A stretch of 64,000 nucleotides of DNA from Chengkuizengella sp. SCS-71B (GCF_040100845.1 NZ_JAZHSH010000001.1:1240001-1304000); one strand, 5' to 3'. Shown: positions 1 to 8,810, counted from the stretch's first letter. Notes: generated from the letters alone by a model not told the origin. Made by a program: numbers and translations.

Positions 1-237
1 TTTAGTTTCGGTTTGCTGCTCATAATTTTCCTTATCAAAAATAAAGGTTAGTCTCATTGTCTCCGGAGGAGCTCCTGTCCGTTCAACAAAATTCCAATAA
101 TAATGGCGATTAGTAAGCTCTCTATCTGCCTGAGGGGATAACTGAACAACGACATGATCAGATCCTCTTTCAATGATGTGACATTGCTTTGATTCTAAAT
201 ATCGCATGACATAATGATCTACTTGTTCTTTATTCAT
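1..237 (-). CDS. yqhG: YqhG family protein, N-terminal part (cut by window edge)
   Basis: The first 79 codons of a minus-strand gene that runs off the left edge. The N-terminus (MNKEQVDHYVMRYLESKQC, then segments such as HYYWNFVERTG and MRLTFIFD) matches what I recall of the B. subtilis YqhG family, a protein of unknown function. Its ATG overlaps the TGA of the upstream helicase gene by four bases (ATGA), so the two are translationally coupled. The same yqhH-yqhG order is found in B. subtilis, which supports the call. Function unknown; no membrane segment is visible in the part present. Confidence 0.75.
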   Translation of the reverse strand, partial: MNKEQVDHYVMRYLESKQCHIIERGSDHVVVQLSPQADRELTNRHYYWNFVERTGAPPETMRLTFIFDKENYEQQTETK

Positions 238-1988
238 GGGCTCACCTCAGTTTTCGGTTGATCAATGGTTTGGTTGTTGTGTATTTCACCTTTAGTTTTG
301 GTGAAGGTATCACCTAAGTCGCTTAACTTTGACCGTATTTCACTTTCATTCTGTGATTCCAATATAATTTTATATAAATTTTTCTCAATAGATGATTTTT
401 TCTCTAAACTTTCTAATATGATGTCAAGTCCTCCGATAACAGATTCAAAGAGATTTATTTTTTCATGTAATAAGTGTAAAATATGTTCTTCTATAGTTCC
501 TTTTGTAGATAAATTATAAATATGTACATCATTTTTTTGTCCGAGTCTATGTACTCTTCCGATTCTTTGCTCAACACGCATTGGGTTCCATGGCAAATCA
601 TAATTAATAACATGATTGCAAAACTGGAGATTTATCCCTTCTCCTCCGGCTTCTGTCGCAACCATGACTTGAGCTCTTTTACGGAACAAATCCATCATCC
701 AGTCTTTTTTTCCTCTATTCATTCCACCTCGATATGGAACAGAAATGATTTGATGTTCTTTAAAATATCTTAATAAATATTCTTGTGTAGCTCTATACTC
801 TGTAAAAATAATGACCTTATCATCAATCTGTTGAATAAGATCAAGACTGCTTTTGGCTTTTGTATGACTATTTATTTTTTTAATTTTATCAACAAGTTCC
901 CAAATTATTGCACGTACTGGCGAGTTTTCACTTGTTTTTTTAAATAAATTAACAAGGGTAATGAATACAGCATCTCGACTGCTGCATACTTCCCGCTGTA
1001 GAGTGATTAAAGAGAATAAATGACTAATTCCACCTTCACTTTCCTCTGCTCTTTTTCTAACAAAATCAGTAACGGATTGATATAAATCAAATTCTTCATC
1101 GGATAGAGTGAGAGAGATATTTTTAACATTTCTCTTTGTAAGATCAAGATGACCATCGCTTCTTCGATTACGTATCATAACGTTAGATAACTCATCCCTC
1201 AACTGATTTTCGTTTTTTGGTATTCTTTTATCTATTACATAGTTAGATTTAAATTGACTATCATCTCCTAGTTGACCTGGTTTTAGAATTGTGATTAAGT
1301 TGTATAATTCCTTAAGATCATTTTGGATAGGAGTTGCTGTAAGTAATAAGCAGTATTTTTTTCTAACCGAATTAATAAATTGATAGTTTGTTGTCTTTTT
1401 ATTTTTTAATTTGTGTGCTTCATCAACGATTAACATGTCATACTCCTTATCCAAAACGATATCTCGATGTGGATTGCGTTTTGCAGTATCTACTGAAGCA
1501 ACGACAATATCATATTGATCCCACATGTAAGCTTTTTTCTGTGCAACTGCAGGAATATTAAACTTTTGATTTAATTCTCTAACCCATTGCAATACTAGAG
1601 ATGCGGGAACAAGAATGAGCACTTTTTTGACAAGTTGTCTAATCAAATATTCTTTTAAAATCAAACCTGCTTCAATTGTTTTACCAAGTCCAACTTCATC
1701 AGCTAAAATGGCTCTGCCTCTCATCTCAGTAAGTACTTTTTTGGCAGTTGAAATTTGATGAGGCATAGGTTCTATATTTGAGAGTTGATTCAGACATTGT
1801 AATTCATCAAAATCTCTAACTAGCTTCGTATTCTCTGATTCGTATGCAAGTTGATATAATGTCCAATCATCCCAGGGACCATTAGATTCAAAGCGACTCT
1901 CGATGTTCCCTACCCAAGATTGGTCAAAATGAATCTGAAGGTGTTCATTTAGTGTATGAATATGTTTTGGTTGATCCTTTGAATTCAA
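234..1988 (-). CDS. yqhH: SNF2-family DEAD/DEAH-box helicase YqhH
   Basis: A Swi2/Snf2-type ATPase, expected to be a cytoplasmic DNA-dependent translocase. Motif I (GLGKT) lies near residues 100-104, motif II (DEAH) near 189-192, motif III as LLLTATPIQND, and motif VI as QRIGRVHRLGQ, giving the full two-lobed RecA core of about 584 residues. The longest open frame begins at 2108, but a clear GGAGG about 8 bases before a TTG at 1988 marks that codon as the start; the extra 40 residues look non-coding and the shorter length is close to B. subtilis YqhH. It overlaps yqhG by 4 bp. In B. subtilis it lies next to the gcv operon; no gcv genes are seen here. Its biological role is unknown. Confidence 0.85.
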   Translation of the reverse strand: MNSKDQPKHIHTLNEHLQIHFDQSWVGNIESRFESNGPWDDWTLYQLAYESENTKLVRDFDELQCLNQLSNIEPMPHQISTAKKVLTEMRGRAILADEVGLGKTIEAGLILKEYLIRQLVKKVLILVPASLVLQWVRELNQKFNIPAVAQKKAYMWDQYDIVVASVDTAKRNPHRDIVLDKEYDMLIVDEAHKLKNKKTTNYQFINSVRKKYCLLLTATPIQNDLKELYNLITILKPGQLGDDSQFKSNYVIDKRIPKNENQLRDELSNVMIRNRRSDGHLDLTKRNVKNISLTLSDEEFDLYQSVTDFVRKRAEESEGGISHLFSLITLQREVCSSRDAVFITLVNLFKKTSENSPVRAIIWELVDKIKKINSHTKAKSSLDLIQQIDDKVIIFTEYRATQEYLLRYFKEHQIISVPYRGGMNRGKKDWMMDLFRKRAQVMVATEAGGEGINLQFCNHVINYDLPWNPMRVEQRIGRVHRLGQKNDVHIYNLSTKGTIEEHILHLLHEKINLFESVIGGLDIILESLEKKSSIEKNLYKIILESQNESEIRSKLSDLGDTFTKTKGEIHNNQTIDQPKTEVSP

Positions 1989-2149
1989 ATTACGCACCCT
2001 CCAATTATTCGTACTTTTTAACTTCACTCTCAAAGTAATATGAGATGTGTTTACTTTTATCCATAATATAGTGTTGGCACAGAGTTTTCTTAGTATGCAC
2101 CAATTCAAAGACTTTCATAACTATGTTTGAGATTTTGAGTTTGATATAA

Positions 2150-2260
2150 TAAAAAGAAAACTCTCCGATTGGCGAACCTTATGGTGAAGATATAGGAGTA
2201 GTTGTCGGTACAGGAATTACTGATGCCGATGTTCACTTTGTAATTTTAGTGTTTTATAAA
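2150..2260 (+). pseudogene. possible gene remnant upstream of lipM
   Basis: A start-less stretch of about 36 codons, open from just after a TAA at 2150 to the TAG at about 2258, reads as protein-like (it contains GEPYGEDIGVVVGTGITD) and ends just before the lipM ribosome site. It has no ribosome site and no ATG. It could be the tail of a decayed gene once in front of lipM, or chance. I do not recognise a family. Confidence 0.2.
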
Positions 2261-2272
2261 TAGGAGAGGATC

Positions 2273-3121
2273 ATGAACATGAAAAATAAATGGCGTTTTA
2301 TTCAGTCAGATGTGTATTCATCAGCAGAGAATATGGCAATAGATGAAGCAATTTTAAGAGCACACAGTGAAGGAAAGGTTCCTCCCACATTACGATTCTA
2401 TAGATGGGAACCGGCTACCTTATCAATAGGTTATTTTCAGAAATCAGAGGAAATAGATTTAGATGCTGTTAAAGAGAAAGGGGTAGGTTTCGTTCGACGA
2501 CAAACAGGTGGGAGAGCTGTTTTACATGATCAAGAATTAACTTACAGCATGATTGTTTCAGAGGATTATCCAGGTCTGCCTAAAACAGTAAACGAGGCTT
2601 ACAGAGTACTAAGTCAAGGTTTGTTGTTTGGTTTTCAGTCACTTGATTTAAAGGCTGAAATGGTGAACTTAACCACAGAAGAGGAAAAGCAAAAGTATGA
2701 AGAAGCAAGTTCTTCAGCTTGTTTTGACTCGCCTTCTTGGTATGAGCTTGTTGTAGAAGGACGTAAAATTGCAGGAAGTGCTCAAACAAGGCAAAAGGGT
2801 GTTGTATTGCAACATGGATCTATTTTGTTAGAAATGGATATTGATTTATTATTTGATTTACTTCAATATTCCAACCCTAAAATAACGGAACGATTAAAAC
2901 AATCCTTTGCAAAAAAAGCAGTGGCAATTAATGATTTAAGACGTGATTTATCTTTAGAGCCAGTAAGTCTTTTAGATGTAGACGCAGCTTTTAAAAAAGG
3001 CATCGCTAAAGGGTTAGAGATTGAACTCGAAGATAGCCAATTAACTCCGTATGAGTTAGAGCTTGTTGCTCAATTGGTAAAAGAGAAGTATGGGAATGAC
3101 GAGTGGAATTTTAGAAAATAA
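2273..3121 (+). CDS. lipM: octanoyl-[acyl carrier protein]:protein N-octanoyltransferase LipM
   Basis: Transfers octanoate from acyl carrier protein to GcvH in the Bacillus-type lipoate assembly pathway (LipM, then LipA and LipL). The protein is 282 residues, the usual size. It has the biotin/lipoate A/B ligase fold with RRQTGGRAVLHD, the segment ACFDSPSWYELV holding Cys150 (the same number as the catalytic cysteine of B. subtilis LipM) and GRKIAGSAQTR with the conserved lysine. The start at 2273 follows AGGAGAGG; a second ATG two codons later is possible. It is monogenic and convergent with the next gene. The catalytic cysteine argues against a lipoate ligase LplA, which uses ATP and lacks it. 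Confidence 0.9.
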   Translation: MNMKNKWRFIQSDVYSSAENMAIDEAILRAHSEGKVPPTLRFYRWEPATLSIGYFQKSEEIDLDAVKEKGVGFVRRQTGGRAVLHDQELTYSMIVSEDYPGLPKTVNEAYRVLSQGLLFGFQSLDLKAEMVNLTTEEEKQKYEEASSSACFDSPSWYELVVEGRKIAGSAQTRQKGVVLQHGSILLEMDIDLLFDLLQYSNPKITERLKQSFAKKAVAINDLRRDLSLEPVSLLDVDAAFKKGIAKGLEIELEDSQLTPYELELVAQLVKEKYGNDEWNFRK

Positions 3122-3196
3122 TAGAAAGACGTATGGAATAACATCCATTCGTCTATATGAAATTAATTTTCGAATAATTCTGAAAAATAAAAAAAG

Positions 3197-4000
3197 GTTA
3201 TCTCCACATTGATAGAGGGAAATTTAAAACTTGAATTAAACAAATTTACAAAAACATAAATTACTAAACCAGGAGAAAATACTTATCCTCTAGTTAAGTT
3301 TTTATGATTTAATAGATCATTTTTCAAAACAAACACGACTAACTGGATTCTATTACATAGATCTAACTTTTTTAAGATTTTTGAAATTTCATTTTTTACA
3401 GTCCCTTCAGATATGTAAAGGTTTCTGGCAATCTCTTTGTTTTCCATACCATTAATAATGTGTTCAATGATACTAATTTCTCTATCTGTCAAATTTACAT
3501 CAACTAATTCAGCAGGGAAGTTATGGTTACTATTTATATTTTGGAGCTGGTGCATTAATTGAATCGTTGATTTTTTGTACATTACACTAAGACCCACTGC
3601 AGCACTTTTTATAGCCATAATTAATTCGTCTGAGTTCGTTTCTTTCAGCATATATCCATTTGCACCATGGATGAAAGCATTAATAATATTTGAATGATTC
3701 GTGTTTTCAGTTAAAATGATCACTTGTGTTGACTCAAACTTTGTTTTTATATTTCGTATGGCTTCCATGACATCAAAGTCAGATGTAATGTCATTCATTA
3801 GTACTACATCAGGATAATGGTATTCGCACAAATTCATCATTTCATCTTTACTAGAAGCTAGTGCGATTACTTCTATTTCTTGATCTTTTTCCAATATGTG
3901 TTTTATTCCTTCTATGATGATTTTCTGATTTTCTGATGAGGTTATCATCACTCTAATCACTAAACCACCTCAAAATTGGATTTATCAATGTGGGGACAAC
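3197..4000. repeat. 18-bp inverted repeat flanking the orphan response regulator
   Basis: The sequence TATCAATGTGGGGACAAC at 3983-4000, just upstream of the regulator gene, recurs in inverted orientation at 3197-3214, just past its stop, with 16 of 18 bases the same. The copies are about 770 bp apart and embrace the gene. They could be binding sites of the regulator itself or ends of a once mobile unit. Confidence 0.5.
3283..3960 (-). CDS. orphan NarL/LuxR-type response regulator with degenerate receiver
   Basis: A 225-residue cytoplasmic regulator: a receiver-like domain (about 1-120) and a LuxR-type helix-turn-helix (about 150-215, with LTDREISIIEHIINGMENKEIARNL split by the usual turn). 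The receiver keeps the switch threonine (VIILTE) and lysine (GYMLKE), but the acidic pair is replaced by Ser-Ser (ITSSEN) and the phospho-acceptor aspartate by Asn56 (VVLMND). It therefore probably cannot be phosphorylated normally, though Asp57 next door might be used. No histidine kinase gene is adjacent. Known atypical response regulators of this kind work without phosphate, by ligand binding or constitutively. The target is not evident; the flanking inverted repeat may be an autoregulatory site. Confidence 0.8.
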   Translation of the reverse strand: MIRVMITSSENQKIIIEGIKHILEKDQEIEVIALASSKDEMMNLCEYHYPDVVLMNDITSDFDVMEAIRNIKTKFESTQVIILTENTNHSNIINAFIHGANGYMLKETNSDELIMAIKSAAVGLSVMYKKSTIQLMHQLQNINSNHNFPAELVDVNLTDREISIIEHIINGMENKEIARNLYISEGTVKNEISKILKKLDLCNRIQLVVFVLKNDLLNHKNLTRG

Positions 4001-4127
4001 ATAATTAAAAATTCATAATATTTATAATATTTATTATAAATATACAAATATTTATTTCAATATAAATTGTATTATTTTAGTAAATATAAAATTCAATGTA
4101 AATCATTTTAAACATTAGTTCTGTATA

Positions 4128-4958
4128 TTAACTAGTTATAAGCTTTTCATAAAGATTTTGCAGCTCTCTGGTGATTTTCCCAGGTTTACCATCTGACACG
4201 ATTAGTTGGTCTATGCTGATAATTGGTGTGATTTCTACAGTTGTTCCAGTTATGAATACTTCGTCTGCTCTGTTTAATTGTTTTAAATCAAAAGGATGTT
4301 CTTTAATGGGAAATCCTGCTTTAGCAGCTAACTTGAGGACAACTGCTCTAGTAACTCCGTTTAAGATAAGATGGTTAACTGGATGCGTATGGATCTCTCC
4401 ATCATGAACTATCATGATGTTGGAGGCACTGCATTCCGTAATAACGCCGTCTCTGTGAAAAATGGTTTCTTCTGCACTGTGATTTACTGCATTTTGTTTG
4501 GCAAGCGTGTTAGGAAGTAAATTTAATGATTTAATATCACATCTTAACCAACGGATGTCCTCTTGGGTAATGGCTTTAATACCTGATTGCATTTTATCTA
4601 AGGGTCTATTTACTTCGTTGCAATAAGCCAATACTACAGGTTTGATGTCTTTAGGTATTACATGGGAACGTGGGGCAACACCTCTTGTAATTTGAAGATA
4701 TAATGTACCTTCATGTACAAATGATTTTTGGACTAATTGTAATAATTTATCATTGATTTCTTCAATTGTGTAAGGGAATTGGATTTGGATTTCTTCACAA
4801 CTTCTTTTTAAACGTTGTAAGTGTTTTTCAGTTTCAAATATTTTCCCATTGTATATACGAAAAACTTCATAAACACCATCACCAAAATAATACCCTCTAT
4901 CTTCATGCGAAATGTGTACTTCTTCTTTATTTAGAAATAAATCATTATATAAAAGCAT
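4128..4958 (-). CDS. dat: D-amino-acid transaminase (D-alanine aminotransferase)
   Basis: A class IV (branched-chain/D-amino-acid) PLP aminotransferase of 276 residues, interconverting D-alanine and D-glutamate with their keto acids and so feeding cell-wall synthesis. The PLP lysine is Lys143 in DIKSLNLLPN, a signature typical of Bacillus Dat (Lys145 in the well-studied enzyme). Other family segments are GYYFGDGVYEVFR near the N-terminus, TRGVAPRSH, TECSASNIM and TGTTVEITP. The start follows AAGGGGTGCTCTT. It is monogenic. Branched-chain aminotransferase or aminodeoxychorismate lyase are less likely because of the RSH and GVYE motifs. Confidence 0.88.
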   Translation of the reverse strand: MLLYNDLFLNKEEVHISHEDRGYYFGDGVYEVFRIYNGKIFETEKHLQRLKRSCEEIQIQFPYTIEEINDKLLQLVQKSFVHEGTLYLQITRGVAPRSHVIPKDIKPVVLAYCNEVNRPLDKMQSGIKAITQEDIRWLRCDIKSLNLLPNTLAKQNAVNHSAEETIFHRDGVITECSASNIMIVHDGEIHTHPVNHLILNGVTRAVVLKLAAKAGFPIKEHPFDLKQLNRADEVFITGTTVEITPIISIDQLIVSDGKPGKITRELQNLYEKLITS

Positions 4959-5191
4959 AAGAGCACCCCTTTCTTATGATTGAACAATCTAAGTTAATCC
5001 ATGAACTGGATTTAAGCTTATCAGAATGGAAAAGTTATTGTCAAAATGTTTTTTTGGAGATAAAAAAGAGAAGTAATGTCGAATAATATAAGTACTAAAT
5101 TTTTTAAAAAAGGTAGATAGAATGAGAAAATAGAAGAAAAAAGGACAAAAACTCATTATATTTATCTGATTTGGGTGGTCAAAAAGTAGTA
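4959..5191. other. intergenic, no gene seen
   Basis: The AT-rich stretch between dat and the nrdJ control region holds no convincing gene. A 79-codon open frame on the minus strand (4989-5228) is rich in Phe and Ile, lacks a ribosome site and overlaps the NrdR boxes, so it is rejected. Confidence 0.5.
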
Positions 5192-5240
5192 ACACAACAT
5201 ATAGTGTTGTATAATGGTATTCGCACACAATATGTAGTGC
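5192..5240 (+). promoter_or_regulatory. tandem NrdR boxes with a -10 hexamer between them
   Basis: Two copies of the NrdR-box pattern (acaCwAtATaTwGtgt) occur: ACACAACATATAGTGT at 5192-5207 and ACACAATATGTAGTGC at 5225-5240. Their starts are 33 bp apart, about three helical turns, the arrangement typical of NrdR operators. A perfect TATAAT (5210-5215) lies between them, so repressor binding would cover the promoter of nrdJ. Start of transcription would fall near 5222, giving a leader of about 220 bases. No cobalamin-riboswitch B12 box was seen. Confidence 0.8.
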
Positions 5241-5289
5241 TTTTTGAAGGGAAGTAATTTCTAAATTTATCTATTTTTACCTTCAAAAA
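5241..5289 (+). other. hairpin in the nrdJ leader
   Basis: TTTTTGAAGG at 5241-5250 is complementary to CCTTCAAAAA at 5280-5289, a 10-bp stem with a 29-base AT-rich loop, directly after the second NrdR box. It is not followed by a T-run, so it is not a simple terminator. Confidence 0.3.
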
Positions 5290-5445
5290 AGATACATACA
5301 ACATTATTTAAACTAGCTTCTAAAAAAAAGATACAGTATTTAAATAAAAAACAATTGTTGCATCGATAGACTTATTTCGATTTAATTCTGTATTTTTTAA
5401 ACATTATATTAGTTTTATTTTTTTACTTTAGGGGAGGTTGTATTT

Positions 5446-8067
5446 TTGGAAACAATGAAGGTTAAACGTTTAGAAGGTCTTAGTGAAAAAATATTCTTGG
5501 ATCGTTATGCGATGAAGGATGCAGACACCAATCATACTAAGGTTGGAGACACAGTGTTAGCACTTGTAAAAGATGATCCAAAATTTCCTACGAAAGAAGT
5601 AGGCGAGGTGATCAGTAGAGACGGTGAGAATGTTCAAGTTAAACTTCGAAGTGGTGAGATTGTTGACTCAACTATTCATAAATTAACACTTACTGTGGAA
5701 AAAACACCTGATGAAATGTGGGAGCGATTGGCACAAGCTATGGCTTCTGCAGAAGCTACTCCGGAAAAACAAAAGGAATGGACCGAAAAGTTTAAATATA
5801 TTTTAGATGATTGGAAACTTGTTCCAGGTGGACGTATTGCTGCGGGTGCTGGAGCAAGTGATGAATTAACTTTATTTAATTGTTATGTAATTCCATCTCC
5901 TCACGATAGCAGAGGTGGAATCATGGAAACCTTAACTGAAATGACAGAAATCATGTCTCGAGGTGGTGGAGTAGGAATCAATTTATCTTCACTACGTCCA
6001 CGCCGTGCGATTGTAAAAGGGGTTAATGGTTCATCTAGTGGAGCGGTTTCTTGGGGAGGATTATTCAGTTATACGACAGGTTTAATTGAACAAGGAGGCA
6101 GTCGTAGAGGTGCTTTAATGTTAATGATTAATGACTGGCATCCTGATCTTGTTGATTTTATTACAGTAAAACAAAAGATGGGTGAAATCACAAATGCTAA
6201 TCTATCTGTTTGTTTAAGCAATGGTTTTATGAAGGCTGTAAAAGAAGATTTAGAATGGGATTTAGTGTTTCCTGATACAGATGATCCAGAGTATGACGAG
6301 TTATGGAGAGGTGACTTAGAAGAATGGAAAAACTTAGGTAAGAAAGTTATTCTTCATCAAACCGTAAAAGCTCGTGAAGTGTGGCATACGATCATTGAGT
6401 CTGCTTGGAAATCAGCAGAACCAGGGGTTGTGTTTATGGAACATTATAATGATATGTCCAATAGCTGGTATTTCAATCAGATTATTTGTACAAATCCATG
6501 TGGTGAGCAAGGGTTACCAGCATGGGGTGTATGTAATTTATCCGCAGTGAACTTATCTAAGTTTTATGATGAGGAAAATGAAGATGTAAACTGGGATGAA
6601 CTTGGTAAAGTTGTTCGTTATTCCACACGTTTTCTGGATAATGTTATTGATACCACACCTTATCATTTTGAAGAAAATGAACAGAACCAAAAGGGTGAAC
6701 GTCGAGTTGGTTTAGGAACAATGGGACTAGCTGAATTGATGATCAAGCTAAAAATTCGTTATGGAAGCCCAGAATCGTTAGAGTTTTTAGACAAAATATA
6801 TGGATTTATGGCTAAGGAAGCCTACCTTGCGTCTTCTGAAATTGCTGGGGAAAAAGGGTCATTTACACATTTCATTGAAGATAAATTTTTACAAAGTGGA
6901 TTTATGAAAGATATGGTTGAGGCATTTCCTGAAGTAGGAGAGTCCATAAAAGAGAATGGAATGCGTAATGTAACTGTAATTACACAAGCACCAACTGGAA
7001 GTACAGGAACAATGGTAGGAACATCTACTGGAATTGAACCTTATTTTGCTTTTGAGTATTATCGACAAAGCCGATTAGGTTATGATAAACAACTTGTACC
7101 TATTGCACAAGAGTACCAAGATCAAAATCCAGGTCAACCTTTGCCAGATTATTATATTACATCTATGCAAATGTCAGCAGATGACCATATCAGGGTTCAA
7201 GCTGCTATTCAAAAATGGGTAGATAGCTCTATTTCTAAAACAGCAAACTGTCCTGCAGACTTTACAGTTGAAGAGACGAAAAAGTTATATGAATATGCAT
7301 TTGATTTAGGTTGTAAAGGGGTTACGATTTATAGAGATGGAAGTCGTGACGTACAAGTACTTTCAACTGCAGATAAGGACGAAAAAGAAGAAAAGGACGT
7401 TGAAGTAGGTGCAACTGAAGAAAGTACAGAGAGAATAGAAGCGCAAACTTCAGAGGACCTTGGTCAATTAAAAGAATCTTTAAAAGTAAATATAGATTCA
7501 AAAACAGAACAAGTATTTGATAAACAATATATTAAACGCCCACAAGTATTAAAAGGTTCAACTTATAAATTTAATACACCGTTTGGAATGGCGTATATCA
7601 CCATCAATGATATCAATGGTGTGGCTGGTGAGATCTTTTTGAATGTTGGGAAAGCAGGTTCTGATGTATTTGCCATGTCTGAGGCATTAGGAAGAGTATG
7701 CTCTCTATTCCTTCGATATGGTGATCATGGCAATAAAGAACAACTATTAATTAAACATTTAAAAGGAATTGGTGGTTCAGGTGCGATTGGTTTTGGAGCT
7801 AATCGAGTAGAGTCCATTGCGGATGCTGTTGCTAAAGCATTAGAGATCCATATTGAAGAAGCTGAACAAACAACGTCAGTGATCGAAAACAACGAAAATG
7901 CAGCTTCAATAGAAGTGGAGGCAGTGGAAACAGTTGCTGAAACAATAGAAAAAGATGTAGCAGTTATAGAATCCAAAGATCTATGTCCTTCCTGCGGCTC
8001 GGCAAGTTTAGTGAATTCAGAAGGGTGTAAAAACTGTACGAGCTGTGGATATAGCCGTTGTAACTGA
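5446..8067 (+). CDS. nrdJ: adenosylcobalamin-dependent (class II) ribonucleotide reductase
   Basis: Reduces ribonucleotides to deoxyribonucleotides with a cobalamin-generated thiyl radical, without needing oxygen or a second subunit. In the 873-residue chain the active-site redox cysteine is Cys146 (FNCYVIP), the radical loop is NPCGEQ at 350-355 (Asn350, Cys352, Glu354), and the substrate-binding segment is APTGSTGTMVGTSTGIEP. A variable linker follows around 630-700, and the C-terminus carries a cysteine-rich tail (CPSCG near 847, then CKNCTSCGYSRC) thought to recharge the active site. The TTG start at 5446 follows GGGGAGG at 5431-5437. Upstream are NrdR boxes; downstream is a strong terminator. 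The gene is monogenic. Confidence 0.95.
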   Translation: METMKVKRLEGLSEKIFLDRYAMKDADTNHTKVGDTVLALVKDDPKFPTKEVGEVISRDGENVQVKLRSGEIVDSTIHKLTLTVEKTPDEMWERLAQAMASAEATPEKQKEWTEKFKYILDDWKLVPGGRIAAGAGASDELTLFNCYVIPSPHDSRGGIMETLTEMTEIMSRGGGVGINLSSLRPRRAIVKGVNGSSSGAVSWGGLFSYTTGLIEQGGSRRGALMLMINDWHPDLVDFITVKQKMGEITNANLSVCLSNGFMKAVKEDLEWDLVFPDTDDPEYDELWRGDLEEWKNLGKKVILHQTVKAREVWHTIIESAWKSAEPGVVFMEHYNDMSNSWYFNQIICTNPCGEQGLPAWGVCNLSAVNLSKFYDEENEDVNWDELGKVVRYSTRFLDNVIDTTPYHFEENEQNQKGERRVGLGTMGLAELMIKLKIRYGSPESLEFLDKIYGFMAKEAYLASSEIAGEKGSFTHFIEDKFLQSGFMKDMVEAFPEVGESIKENGMRNVTVITQAPTGSTGTMVGTSTGIEPYFAFEYYRQSRLGYDKQLVPIAQEYQDQNPGQPLPDYYITSMQMSADDHIRVQAAIQKWVDSSISKTANCPADFTVEETKKLYEYAFDLGCKGVTIYRDGSRDVQVLSTADKDEKEEKDVEVGATEESTERIEAQTSEDLGQLKESLKVNIDSKTEQVFDKQYIKRPQVLKGSTYKFNTPFGMAYITINDINGVAGEIFLNVGKAGSDVFAMSEALGRVCSLFLRYGDHGNKEQLLIKHLKGIGGSGAIGFGANRVESIADAVAKALEIHIEEAEQTTSVIENNENAASIEVEAVETVAETIEKDVAVIESKDLCPSCGSASLVNSEGCKNCTSCGYSRCN

Positions 8068-8098
8068 GTTTAAGGAAATTAAAAATGAATTAAAAGTT

Positions 8099-8143
8099 AG
8101 AACTGAGAATATCTAATGATTAGATATTCTTGGTTCTTTTTTT
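8099..8143 (+). terminator. terminator after nrdJ
   Basis: AGAAC and GTTCT enclose a long stem (GAATATCTAAT pairing with ATTAGATATTC around a single-base loop), followed by seven T residues. Confidence 0.85.
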
Positions 8144-8171
8144 GTGATCAAATCATCGAGCATTATTCCGA

Positions 8172-8810
8172 TTAGAAATATAAATTTTTGAAATAAACAA
8201 TCGCTTTTGCTCTATCATGAATGTCAATCATCTCGTATATTTTGCTAATATAATTTTTGACCGTCCCTTCTGTAAGAAATAGTTGTTTAGCAATTTCTCT
8301 GTTTGTCATTCCATCACATAATAATCGTATGATTTCAAGTTCACGATTAGAAAATGGATGGCGATCACCTTGCATAGCTACTTTAGATGGGTTTAAATGT
8401 TTGGAAAGCTTGCTAGCTAGTTTCCCTGGTAAAATAACATTGCCAGCCATTGCATCTTGAATAATGTGATAAAGTTGGTGCCCTTCAATATCTTTTAAAA
8501 TATATCCTGAGGCACCATACTGCAAAGCTTTCATTAGATCAGCATCATCATCGAATGTAGTTAATATAATGACAAAAATATGAGGAAAATTTAGCTTGAT
8601 CCGTCTGGTGCATTCGACACCGTCCATTACAGGCATACGAACGTCCATTAGGACAATATCTGGTTGCAACCGTTCTACAAGTTCAAATCCAACCTCGCCA
8701 TTAAAAGCTGTACCAACCACCTCAAATTGATTATTTAATTGTAAAATCGTTTTTAACCCATCTACCATTAGTTGTTGATCATCTAGTATTACAATTTTAA
8801 TTTTATCCAT
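8172..8810 (-). CDS. NarL/FixJ-family response regulator
   Basis: A canonical two-domain regulator: receiver with Asp10-Asp11 and phospho-acceptor Asp56 (IVLMDVRMP), switch threonine (ILTTFDD) and lysine (GYILKD), then a LuxR-type helix-turn-helix (FSNRELEIIRLL, TNREIAKQLFLTEGTVKNY). The longest frame starts at 8846, but AGGAG precedes ATG 8810 by 7 bases and that start gives the normal N-terminus MDKIKIVILDD (212 residues). It follows the sensor kinase gene on the same strand with a 54-bp gap, so the pair is one operon. By family (DesR, LiaR, YxjL-like) the target is usually a neighbouring gene; here that would be the divergent hydrolase gene at 10207. Confidence 0.9.
   Translation of the reverse strand: MDKIKIVILDDQQLMVDGLKTILQLNNQFEVVGTAFNGEVGFELVERLQPDIVLMDVRMPVMDGVECTRRIKLNFPHIFVIILTTFDDDADLMKALQYGASGYILKDIEGHQLYHIIQDAMAGNVILPGKLASKLSKHLNPSKVAMQGDRHPFSNRELEIIRLLCDGMTNREIAKQLFLTEGTVKNYISKIYEMIDIHDRAKAIVYFKNLYF

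Noticed and set aside
1989-2108. 40-residue N-terminal extension of the YqhH helicase
   Set aside because: No ribosome site; GGAGG before TTG 1988 marks the start.
4989-5228. 79-codon minus-strand open frame before nrdJ
   Set aside because: No ribosome site, composition skewed to Phe and Ile, and it overlaps the NrdR boxes and promoter.
5222-5445. Cobalamin riboswitch before the B12-dependent reductase
   Set aside because: Expected from the enzyme's cofactor, but no B12 box or matching fold could be seen; NrdR boxes explain control.
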